Shown one piece after another: positions 28,601-42,327 of a stretch of 64,000 nucleotides of DNA. Where the stretch lies: assembly GCA_964019055.1 (NCBI GenBank), contig OZ025211.1, positions 9,368,400 through 9,432,399 on the forward strand. Direction: 5' to 3'. The notes below the pieces were generated by a model, which saw only the letters and a list, made by a program, of their open reading frames with translations, ran no database searches and had not been told where the DNA came from. Origin of the DNA: Anthopleura xanthogrammica (taxonomy: Eukaryota > Cnidaria > Anthozoa > Actiniaria > Actiniidae). The stretch's first letter is position 1. Every line of letters starts with the position of its first letter. Position numbers and translations under genes: made by a program.

Positions 28601-31386
28601 CGATAAATATAATAATTAGAATCTTACCAGTGGATGGTTAAGGCGGATCACAGACCTCCCTTTCCATTTGGTCTGAAACATGTCGGAAAAGTAACTTGAA
28701 CGAGCAGATAAAATCACTTGATGGGCGTGGATTTTAACACCATGAACTATAAAACACACATCTACAAAGTCTTGTTCTTGAAGGCACCTACAATGAAACA
28801 GTTACAATTGATATTCAGAAAAGAAGGTACATCCAAAGGAGCAGTTTTCGTGTGATTATGAAAAAAAAACTTACTGCACGAACCGAGCCTTGCCGTGACC
28901 GTGTATGAAAGCATTCGACATTCGGTGCCGTGTCCGCGCCGCACCGTAACCGTGCCGTGTGCAGTGACTTTTCACATTCATACGAAATCTGCTCTAAAAC
29001 GTTTCCTAAATGCCACGCCTTAAACATGTAATATTAAAGTAAACACTGTAGTTCTGAATGAATTTTAAAAAGGTGCGGACAATGTTCAAACTCTTATTGG
29101 TTAGAGATAAAATCATAAAGGTGTAGGACAGAAACGCAGCGCTTTACACAGCATTAGCAAAACCTAAAGTTCTATTTGGAGAGTATGGAATCAAGGATGG
29201 TGGTAGCAGTAGCACACATGCCTATCACCTCTGGGGTATTGGCCTAGTCAATTTCTGGAGTCAGCAGCAAATGTGGGCAGAGTTTGTGGGGTCTCCCGTT
29301 AATTTTAGGGTCTTCTCTGTGCTGATCTAATTCAGGGCATGGCTAACTCACAGATCTAGATAGAACCCTGAAACAACCTCTGGGCTGATCTAAGTCAGGG
29401 CATGGCTAACTCACAGATCAAACCCTGGAACAACCTCTGGGCTGATCTAATTCAGGGCACAGCTAACTCACAGATCTAGATAGAACCCTGAAACAACCTC
29501 TGGGCTGATCTAATTCAGGGCATGGCTAACTCACAGATCTAGATAGAACCCTGAAACAACCTCTGGGCTGATCTAATTCATGGCAAAGCTAACTCACAGA
29601 TCTAGATAGAACCCTGAAACAACCTCTGGGCTGATCTAATTCAGGGCACGGCTAACTCACAGATCTAGATAGAACCCTGAAACAACCTCTGGGCTGATCT
29701 AATTCAGGGCAAAGCTAACTCACAGATCGAACCCTGAAACAACCTCTGGACTGATCTAATTCAGGGCATGGCTAACTCACAGATCTAGATAGAACCCTGA
29801 AACAACCTCTGGGTTGATCTAATTCAGGGCACAGCTAACTCACAGATCTAGATAGAACCCTGAAACAACCTCTGGGCTGATCTAATTCAGGGCATGGCTA
29901 ACTCACAGATCTAGATAGAACCCTGAAACAACCTCTGGGCTGATCTAATTCATGGCAAAGCTAACTCACAGATCTAGATAGAACCCTGAAACAACCTCTG
30001 GGCTGATCTAATTCAGGGCACGGCTAACTCACAGATCTAGATAGAACCCTGAAACAACCTCTGGGCTGATCTAATTCAGGGCAAAGCTAACTCACAGATC
30101 GAACCCTGAAACAACCTCTGGACTGATCTAATTCAGGGCATGGCTAACTCACAGATCAAACCCTGAAACAACCTCTTGGCTGATCTAAGTCAGGGCACGG
30201 CTAACTCACAGATCGAATCAGAATCTATTAGGTTAGGGTTTCTGTGAGAAGGAAAACCAGAGAACCCGGAGAATAATCCACCAATCAAGGGAAAGATCTA
30301 TTAAACTATATTAACATTTAATTCTGAGTCCAGAAATCAAACCCGAGACCCCAATAGTGAAAGGTGAGTGCAATACTGCTATGCCACTCATGATACCCTA
30401 TGATCTATGAGTTTTTCATTCCACAGTATACCTTCTAAAAAACTCCCTGTATGAGTCCCGCCTCATACAATCAGGAGTTATAGCCTTGTAATCTTTGAGC
30501 AGCTTCCTGATGCGATTTGTAAGGGCAGCATAGATGCATCGTTCTCCATCAAATGTATGGGGCTCACATCTCGCACCTTTAAATAAGACAAAACATATGT
30601 CACAAATTATGCCATCCGTGTGTACATGTGTAGCCTTTGCAAAGAAGCCTAAGAAAACAGCATTGAAAACTATAATTGTTTTCCTAATTTACATATTCTG
30701 AATTATTATTAAATATTTGTATAGACCATTCTCAAGTGACATCACTAAGCAGCTCAATTTGGGAGACAAAAGAATTCCAATCTCCAGAGAATTATTTTTA
30801 TTTGAGATTTTGCCAGCAGGCTTGTGATGCACAATGTCAATAGGACACAGGGTTCCCTTCAAGATACAGTGCACCAATTCCCAACTCCTTAAGATTACCA
30901 TCCCCATTCCCATCCCACAATCAACCCATTAAGAAACCTTTAGTAAAGGCTAGAAAACAGACACTGAGGATGGTTACATCCTCAGTGGTTCTTTTACATC
31001 CCTCCAATGCAGGGTTAGCTAGTGTGGAGAGGCGGGACCACCATTTTACGTGGTCATCTGAGCCACGTGAAGGTCTTACCATTTGTAGATGTTATTACAA
31101 AGGCAGCACCTTCTCCTCAGTTATTTTAAAACCCTGAGTATTAATGGTCCGCCCGCCAGGGCTTGAATCCATGCCCTCCAACACAAAAGTCCAGTGCTCA
31201 ATGTACCAACTTTTTCTAGCTTTGAATTTCAGCATACTGGGATTATACGTTTTTTGTGACTAGTTTTACCATAAAATTATATGTTTAAGTATAGTAATTT
31301 TACCTTGTGCCAATAGGAACTCCACCAAGTTTTCATGGCCACAAAGGCATGCATAGTAACTATAAATATAGAAAAATATCAATCAA

Positions 31387-31427
<41 letters not shown>

Positions 31428-33087
31428 TAATAATTAAATAACAATAATAACTATTAATGTGTTACTGATTCTAGCTTTACAAAAACTAATTGGGGACAAC
31501 TATCTATGCTAAAAATATATAAATACTTTTTAAAAACATTCCCCACCCAAAATTTAATTTGGTTACCTTCAGCAACCTTCATCTTGGTTGACAACTGGTC
31601 TCTATACTACAGTGCTTTTCTGTAACCTACCTTAATTCCAAACGTCTGGCATTTTGGCTTCCATAAATCAAGCTATGACAGGCCGAGTTAATTAATTTCG
31701 ATCACGAGCAATAAAGAAATTCCCGTGTGAAAATTGCTGTCTAGTCAAAGGAATTTCCTTATCACTAGATCGGAATGAACTCAGCCCATCCTAGTTTGAT
31801 TGATGGGAACCAAAATAACCAGATGTTTGGAGTCAGTTAGGCTGCAGAATTACAAAAAGGGCTGTAAAAGCCACAGAAAGTGACCAAAAATATTGATAGT
31901 ATATTTTAAAGTTTAGTAATCATGCTACGAATTTTTATTATACTTACAGTGGAGTGCTGTCCCATTGATCTCTTACATTTATCTCTACTTCTGTCTCTTC
32001 CACTAAATTCCTGTTTAACATCAAATGTTTAATATGTTAATCAATGTAATTAATTGGAATCATGATTTTTTGGGGATTGTTTTATGAGAATCTTTCAAGC
32101 ATAAAACTCAAGTCCTTCATCTATTATATATAGAGGTTTTTCACGTATATCATGTGACAGCAGCCATGTTAGCGGCAGGAACAATACAATAATATTGTAC
32201 GGCAATTACCAAGATCTAGAGATGATCAAAAGATGCTCATATTTCATTGTTGTTGAACAATAGTTGTAGTCACATCATGATCATGCTTTCAACATATGCA
32301 AGTGTTGTGCATTAAGCATGGCCCTACTCATTGTTACAATGAAATACAAACATCTTTTGTTCAAATTCCGTGCCATCTTTGATCTCACCTATTGTTTTTA
32401 AAGTCCACGAAGTCGAAAATAGTGGTCAAGCAAAAAGGTCTATTATATCTTAAATTTGTATGACACAAACATGAAGCCTCCTCAAAAATTCACAGGCTGT
32501 TAATTTGAAAAGAATTTCTTGTGGGGGTTTGTTGTAGTAAAAGAATAGCTAATAATATAAACAATAACATATAACAATAAAAATATATTAAATATTCCAA
32601 ACAGTAATAATATGCAAAAATGCACAAAAATATAACAGACCCATGAAGCAGATAAAGTACCCACTAATTAGTACGAAAATAGCTACAAAATAGTGTAGTA
32701 CAACTAAATTTAGTCCTCTTTTAAGGGTTTAATGTTTGCATTCTTAAAGCATAATAATTTGCTTGTAGGAAAAAAATTACAAATTTTATACTGCGTTTTG
32801 TTTCTTTTAAGAAACTTAAAAGCTCAAAAAGCGCTAACAAGCACAAAGCTACAGTGTAGTCAATATTTTGAGCTCAAGTTGCACTTGAAGAAAAAAATGC
32901 GACATTTAAAGCTGGAAAAATTAAAAAATACTCAATTTTCGTGGGGCTTTCTTGTCAACATGTCAGCTAGCTCCAGGATCAAATACGTAATAAGATAATT
33001 CCCAAATTTCCAAAATTATCTGTGTTCTTACCTCAAAGACTCCAAATCCCCAGTCCGGCAGGAGTAGAAAAGTTCTTCGGTGCTCAT
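19649..33087 (-). CDS. ABTB1: Ankyrin repeat and BTB/POZ protein (ABTB1/BPOZ)
   Basis: Thirteen exons on the minus strand: 33032-33087, 31948-32010, 31304-31359, 30432-30576, 28628-28787, 25157-25202, 24452-24568, 23424-23551, 23275-23323, 22352-22467, 21517-21678, 20552-20752, 19649-19867 (506 codons with stop, 505 residues; the human protein is about 478). Residues 1-70 give ankyrin repeats, including INVRDQWDSTPLYYACLCGH. The first BTB spans about 108-215 (DVCFIVHGVKIHAHQ..), the second about 292-430 (FADICFVVEDFRFYAHK, then CGRSDYFKALL). The C-terminal part keeps QEKDSIPIIDDLRFH and ends LLERLGLEC, as in ABTB1. In the family these proteins act as growth-regulatory, substrate-adaptor-like cytoplasmic factors. 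The exon 12 donor is the weak GTTGGT; the gap-free fit to ABTB1 across that join supports it. Introns are full of MITEs, minisatellites and one nested gene. Confidence 0.95.
19918..20185. repeat. GGAA/GGAT-rich microsatellite in the last ABTB1 intron
   Basis: Purine-rich GGAAGGAA tracts with GGAT interruptions. A MITE fragment ('tgcaccatcacgtgacggca') follows at 20283-20405 and belongs to the family at 35593 and 32140. Confidence 0.85.
20945..21400. mobile_element. Inverted-repeat element in an ABTB1 intron
   Basis: GGAGCCCTGTCATTCTTACT followed by GCGCATGCT at 20957-20985 is mirrored by AGCATGCGCAGTAG, then AATGACAGGGCTC, at 21359-21388. Shorter mirrored blocks (CCAGAGTC / GACTCTGG) occur inside. 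Confidence 0.65.
22208..22315. mobile_element. Hairpin MITE (CAGCTCAATTTGGAG family)
   Basis: Arms AGCAGCTCAATTTGGAG and CTCCAAATTGAGCTGC with the core 'gaatttcaatctcctgagaa'. Related copies at 24640-24742 and, partial, 30738-30800. All three are in ABTB1 introns. Confidence 0.75.
22752..23254. repeat. TGCAACA heptanucleotide minisatellite
   Basis: About 70 copies of a seven-base unit; the right two thirds are essentially perfect and the left end has variants. It lies in the ABTB1 intron just past exon 9 and starts about 20 bases from that exon's donor site. Confidence 0.97.
23573..23832. mobile_element. MITE with long terminal inverted repeats
   Basis: Left end 'cgcctatttcaattaaagtt' with GGGAGATCTGAAAT; right end ATTTCAGATCTCCC with 'aacgttaattgaaataggtg'. 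The arms are about 65-70 bases and the centre is AT-rich. Confidence 0.8.
25262..25405. mobile_element. MITE of the ACGGACACACGGTGCAAC family
   Basis: Starts 'aaagctacggacacacggtg' and contains 'gccatgtcacacgacgc' and 'gcaacactgcctgcaatatt'. A second, better preserved copy with a recognisable inverted end (GCAACATTGC..GCAATGTTGCACCGTGTG) is at 28326-28455. Confidence 0.75.
25768..26015. mobile_element. Two adjacent copies of the GACCAC MITE family
   Basis: Repeats of 'tttccccatttcagaccacc', 'gtatccatattcat' and 'atactctagggaatgacacg' in both orientations. A further copy lies at 26405-26590. Confidence 0.75.
26098..26404. mobile_element. GTTGC-rich inverted-repeat MITE
   Basis: Mirrored ends AAAGGTGCGGTAATACGAGT and 'gctcgtattacagca'; inside are repeated TTGCACGATTTTGTTGC and TGTTGCGCG words. 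Related elements at 57612-57846, 59083-59358 and, more diverged, 62625-62855. Confidence 0.75.
26805..28013 (-). CDS. Intronless acidic protein nested in an ABTB1 intron (unknown)
   Basis: One uninterrupted 402-residue frame, same strand as ABTB1, inside the 3.4-kb intron between its exons 5 and 6. I do not recognise it. The first two thirds are acidic and Ser/Asp/Glu-rich (for example SSDLDLNESFSSDESEIF and EDSSDDELLF). A basic cluster RPKRRR near residue 318 looks like a nuclear localisation signal. The last 90 residues are different, with predicted helices (DEAEKKMRDIFDRARTEMEF) and several Trp/Phe. The length and the irregular composition argue against a chance frame. Lack of introns suggests a retrogene or a domesticated mobile-element product, but I saw no poly-A tract or target duplication. 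Expression could be independent or by intron retention. MITEs flank it on both sides. Confidence 0.6.
   Translation of the reverse strand: MSIFDDFLDAEQSMDKLPHLNKTDLESSTTNDTGNPSLEEDPAMIDIVYQDTLHHSISSENFLEENSLLSSDLDLNESFSSDESEIFSRLAEEDNDGNFWLDSDESSLLREDDVEEDGSDVLNLEAVPVDFESSLLLSEDSDTEDLEMPKLIDVENRSTFAMDSQALDAILIENSEREVNESRFIDCGSSTGYDISAEEENRLLSMDVSSSVREEANVQSTACSSGVNVLSDDSTRGIEVKTFAQVHVPLRQVVAGPSEIRRSFSDVQLATCSNVSSLSCKRKADRNKDLTVEEDSSDDELLFTPLPRAQPRPKRRRANDDMFIKMLTPCDELRFMARDLHFNWISIDEAEKKMRDIFDRARTEMEFWRKRNVDCSKRALIQTCGEESILQLVYTSMSLPAN
28842..29035. mobile_element. GTGCCGTG-rich MITE
   Basis: Begins 'gagcagttttcgtgtgatta' and ends 'ttcatacgaaatctgctct', so the ends are inverted. The inside is rich in GTGCCGTG/CCGTAACCGTG. 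A copy in the other orientation is at 63393-63545. Confidence 0.75.
29320..30225. repeat. Long minisatellite of the SINE internal segment
   Basis: About 14-15 units of about 52-62 bases with GGGCATGGCTAACTCACAGA, AACCCTGAAACAACCTCTGG and 'gctgatctaattca'. Units exist with and without a TCTAGATAGA insertion, and a block of several units is itself repeated (compare 29430-29780 with 29790-30140), indicating higher-order amplification. In an ABTB1 intron. Confidence 0.93.
30226..30415 (-). mobile_element. tRNA-related SINE continuing from the minisatellite
   Basis: After the array the sequence continues as the SINE body: 'gaaaaccagagaacccggag', then 'gagtccagaaatcaaacccg' and 'gagtgcaatactgctatgcc'. 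Read on the minus strand this is a degenerate tRNA-like head. Equivalent bodies lie at 53540-53715 and 61600-61735. Confidence 0.65.
30960..31215 (-). mobile_element. tRNA-derived SINE, partial, minus strand
   Basis: The reverse complement shares the tRNA head and 'aaataactgaggagaaggtg' body with the SINE at 16203-16668. The box B region (right part) is diverged and the left end is truncated. A short ATA microsatellite lies nearby at 31391-31425. Confidence 0.75.
32140..32220. mobile_element. Half of the CACGTGATGGCAGCCATG MITE
   Basis: Matches one arm of the element at 35593-35753 ('catgtgacagcagccatgtt', 'aacaatacaata'). In the first ABTB1 intron. Confidence 0.55.
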
Positions 33088-33499
33088 TTTGTTGCATTAG
33101 AAAGGCTAATTTTCGAGAAAAAAGGGTTAAAAAGTGATTTTTTTGAGCAAAACTCGTTCGCCTTCAGAAAAATAATTACTTTGTTTACATCCTAATGCTC
33201 ATGCGCAGTCTAGAATACCGCAGACCTGAGGGGATCAGCTTGGACCTTCATGACAGGGATTCTTAGTGTTATTCACAAAAGAATCATTGCAGAGAAAACT
33301 ATCTAAAATATATATGAAGTAGGTACCTCTTGAAACGTCATACCAGGAGGTCGAATAGATAAAGCAGGGAAAGTAAAATTTAATAAGTTAAGTTTTTGAT
33401 ATATTTTTACGGTTTTTTAAAGAACTGATGAGCGAAAAACAATAGAAGGACGCCCCAGGAATATAGCTTTATGCGTGTGAAAGATCGACAGTGTTCAAG
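33088..33499. promoter_or_regulatory. Shared head-to-head promoter region
   Basis: Only 412 bases separate the start codons of ABTB1 (minus) and the SUI1-domain gene (plus). The interval is unique sequence without MITEs, in contrast with the repeat-filled introns on its left. No TATA box is placed convincingly. A bidirectional promoter is inferred from geometry only. Confidence 0.55.
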
Positions 33500-34036
33500 A
33501 TGCCCAAGCGAAGTAAAAAGCAAGGCCAGGATAAGAAACAAGATGACCACGAAGGAAGGCCTCCAAATCTCACTCTTGCTAGCTTTGTCCAGTTTCCAGA
33601 TCTTCCTACCCCATCAAATTCGTCTGTAGGGAAAAAAAATAACGAAGCAGCTGGAGAAGAAAAGAAAGAGACTCAAACTACAGAATCTGCAAGTCAAGAG
33701 AATGTGTGTCCTACAGAAAATTCTGCTTCTTCGACACCCGGTTCAACAGAACCAGGATTTGAGACAGTGCAAAAACTGAACCCAGTCTATTTTATAGGAA
33801 AAACGAAGAAAGGGAAACTACCTCTAACTTGTGAGAGCAGAGCCAAGGGTAAAAAAGTAACAGTTATCAGTAATGTTACTGGAGACGCTAAGGCTCTTTT
33901 GAGCGAGTTAAAAAGACGAGCTGGATGCGGTGGAGTTGTGAGAGACGAAGGGATTATAGAGTTACAAGGTGATCGGATAAAGTTTCTCTCACAGTTTCTT
34001 ACAGGTCATCATTGTTTGAAGCCCTACAAAGCCTAA
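33500..34036 (+). CDS. SUI1 (eIF1-like) domain protein
   Basis: Single-exon gene of 178 residues. The start is the ATG at 33500 (MPKRSKKQG); the frame is open a few codons further up from a GTG. The N-terminal 90 residues are hydrophilic and Lys/Glu/Ser-rich, containing NLTLASFVQFPDLP. The C-terminal 108-172 form a SUI1 domain: KGKKVTVISNVTG, LLSELKRRAGCGGVVRDEG, IIELQGDRIKFLSQFL. SUI1 proteins bind the small ribosomal subunit and influence start-site choice. The compact GGxVxDEGIIELQGD stretch is closer, to my eye, to the short YciH-type SUI1 proteins of bacteria and archaea than to eukaryotic eIF1, which has a longer loop there. It lies head-to-head with ABTB1. Absence of introns in an intron-rich region is notable. 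Confidence 0.85.
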   Translation: MPKRSKKQGQDKKQDDHEGRPPNLTLASFVQFPDLPTPSNSSVGKKNNEAAGEEKKETQTTESASQENVCPTENSASSTPGSTEPGFETVQKLNPVYFIGKTKKGKLPLTCESRAKGKKVTVISNVTGDAKALLSELKRRAGCGGVVRDEGIIELQGDRIKFLSQFLTGHHCLKPYKA

Positions 34037-34610
34037 GACTGGAATAATACCCAATGATTAATTTACCCATTTTCCTTTGATTACCATTCACTTATGGGAA
34101 GGGAAATGGATGAGACTTTGTTTGGACTTTTAGTCCTCCCACAAAGCTAAAAATCATAAATACCTCCCCATCCTCTCTAAAGTGAATGTAAATTAATATC
34201 CCAACCCCAAAGACTTGACTGGACAAGTTCCAATTCTGGCTGGAAATTGTCTGATGACCAGCCATTACTTCAAGCCCTGAATGTCAATCAGTGAACTTGA
34301 AATCAGGTCAGTTGCCAGGGATGGTTGAAAAGTGCAAACAAATTAACCCACCTCCCCCTCTATTCAATGTTACTTCAACCATAAAAAGTTCAAGATGATT
34401 GGATGAGAATGGCAAATTGAATTTGAATCCTATTTCTGAAGTCCTGGCGATGGCCTGACAATAATCCTAGATCAGCATTGATCATTCCTTTTATTGTCCA
34501 TAGTAATAGATGGGCTAAAGAATTGTTATCGTGCAACACTTGGCTAGGTCTAAGTAACTATAATGTACTCAGATAGCCAGTAACATATGTACTTTTTGGC
34601 ATATTTTTAG
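34037..34610. other. Intergenic, no recognised feature
   Basis: Probably holds the 3' untranslated region of the SUI1-domain gene and the 3' flank of the glycosyltransferase. No repeat or reading frame stands out. Confidence 0.5.
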
Positions 34611-34611
34611 A

Positions 34612-34643
34612 CTTCCTTCCTTCCTTCCTTCCTTCCTTCCTTC

Positions 34644-34674
<31 letters not shown>

Positions 34675-34722
34675 TTTTTCTTTTTTTCTTTTTTTCTTTC
34701 TTTCTTTCTTTTCTTTCTTGGC
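34612..34722. repeat. TTCC / TTTC microsatellite
   Basis: TTCC repeats, then TTTC repeats and T-rich interruptions, just past the stop codon of the glycosyltransferase gene. Confidence 0.95.
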
Positions 34723-34735
34723 CATATTTAAACTC

Positions 34736-40050
<5,315 letters not shown>

Positions 40051-40690
40051 TAGAATTGGCTTTAGCACCCTTGTGATTCCAAGATTTTTGCGGCATTTAT
40101 GGCTGAAGCTACTGGGATATCAGGATATTGACGAGACCATTCCTAGAATGAAAAAAAAATTATAACCTTTCAAAACTATTGTGGAGGTGTACCAGGGAGG
40201 TGGGCAATAAAATGTTGTAAGAACATGCAATAAATTAAAATAATGCAATCTCCCTTTATTCCCCTATAGTTTCCAGCTAGAGTGGCTAGTAATCTCGCAA
40301 TTAGGGAAGAAGCTGGGACACTAGTAGAGGCAAAACGCAATACGAATTTTCGTCAAAATCAATGAATAAATAAATAAACGAGACGTAGGCTACACTACTC
40401 TCACTGAGGTGCCCACAATACAGGAATCTTAATACTTTCCATATATTACAATTATAATCTTTTCCCGATGGTAACTAGTTGCGGGTTGCAAGAGAATATT
40501 AAAATACCTTTCGGAACCACGCCTAGATTGCTCCACGATATCGGCTCTTTAGCTTGGGCGTTTGTTTTGCCCATTTCAGACAACATGTCTTTCCTCTGAG
40601 AATTGATTATTTGTTTCATTTTCGTCCAACCAAATTAAAGTAACACTCAAAACAACACTACACATTGATCAAAATATCCGCCTAGATGTT
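40051..40690. other. Intergenic with a MITE fragment
   Basis: Upstream of the glycosyltransferase. A short GACCAC-family remnant lies at about 40555-40640 ('tgcccatttcagacaacatg'). Nothing else is recognised. Confidence 0.5.
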
Positions 40691-40711
40691 ATTTTACAAA
40701 CATCCTAAGAA

Positions 40712-41232
40712 CTACACGACCACCAAGTGAGTTCAATATAACTGTTGAGGAGAGGAAAGCTCTAAAAGACTTTAGAGAAGACAAGAACATCATAATTTTC
40801 CCTGCTGATAAAGGCAAAACTGTAGTAGTATAATGAACCGCCAATATTATAAAAAAAAATATTACAGGATATGTTGGACGATAAAGCAACTTACCAACGT
40901 AACCCAACATCCTCAACCGAGAACTGAAGAGATGAACAAACAAGCAGCAACCTGCCACCTTTGACAGCGAGAAAGCACAAATATAGCACCTAATCTTTAC
41001 AACTACCTGCATTCTACTGATTCTACATCTGCACGGTTTTACGGTTTACCAAAGATCCATAAGCCTAACGTGCCACTACGACCAGCATTGGCGCTGTACA
41101 ACTTATCAAAGTACCTAGCCCGCATATTGTCTCCATTGTTGACTAACAATTACACCGTTAGGAACAGTTGTGAATTTGCTGCCAAGGTAAAGGACTATAA
41201 CATCTTAGAAGCCAAGAAGTCAGTGATATAGA
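40712..41232 (+). pseudogene. Broken Penelope-like reverse transcriptase fragment
   Basis: Translation in shifting plus-strand frames gives ALKDFREDKNIIIFPADKGK, then (after a frameshift near 40830) NRQYYKKKILQDMLDDKATY, and from about 40984 a frame containing [30 protein letters not shown] and [12 protein letters not shown]. These are hallmark blocks of Penelope-like element reverse transcriptases. Stops and frameshifts show it is dead. The GIY-YIG endonuclease part and terminal repeats are not seen. Confidence 0.8.
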
Positions 41233-41321
41233 CAAGCACACCCTGTGAGGAGCATCGTTTTTTTAGTGAAGTTATTAAAAAAACTAGATAATTTTTTTAT
41301 TTTATTTTTTTAACCCTAACC

Positions 41322-41442
41322 CTGGACATTTTAACCTCTACCCTCGACATCCTACCCTCGACACTCGACATGGTACCCTCGACCCTCGACATCCTACCCT
41401 CGACACTCGACATGGTACCCTCGACCCTCGAGGCTCGACCGA
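41322..41442. repeat. CTCGACA/TACCCTCGAC minisatellite
   Basis: Short imperfect repeats of 'ctaccctcgacactcgacat' and 'ggtaccctcgaccctcgaca'. The following 41450-42320 shows no recognised feature. Confidence 0.85.
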
Positions 41443-42327
41443 AACCTACACGTAACCGAACGGTTGTCACCTCGTCTCGACGTGTCAATGAACATATGCA
41501 ATTGCAAAACACTTACCAGTAAAGTACGAAATTTATTATCATTAAATCCTATAAGCAACCCACTTGATTTGAAACGATCTTAAACTTAAACTAAATACGA
41601 AATTCATTACTTAACTTAACTTAATAATTTCAAATTTCAAGTTGAATGAACTTCACTTAATATTTAACTAGACGCTAATGAAGCGTTAACTCGGGTTTCG
41701 TTAAGGGAGGACGGGGCAAAAACGCGTGACCACGTGATTTGCGTGGTGGCGATGGGCTGTGATGTTTTTAAAATTTTTGGTAACGCTGTATGAAGAATGT
41801 TTTTTTTCCGTAGCAAAATCTTTTGTTCAAATTTTAAAGCGTCCCCGATAGTAAAACGGCCAATGGAGATAAAATAATTTTTCGATTTTTTTCTCTACTG
41901 TATATTATAATTACATCATTTTTATCAGCTTACCGGAGAGGAAGGGAAGTGGGGAGGGAGAAGGGAAAGGATGTCGGTATTTGGTAACTGACTGAAGAGG
42001 GTATACTTTCCTTCTCTAATATTTCATCTCAGTCTCTATTTAAGACAAGTAAACGTATTTTCCAGCATGTTTAAAAGGTAATAAATCAAAGCGGGGGCAG
42101 CTTAGTGTCAGATATCAGTAGCGTTCATATTTTTACTATTATGTAAGTTGGGCTCCCTGTGGACAAAAACGTCAAAGCACAGAGAATCCAGTTCACTGCA
42201 TGCAGGCGTGAAGCTGTTAATCATACATAATTTCGATGGTTGGAAGCCCATTTCCTTTGTGGTACGCGAGACTTTTATTTTTATTTTGTTGATAAATACA
42301 AATTATACAGTAACAACTTGAAGTCCA

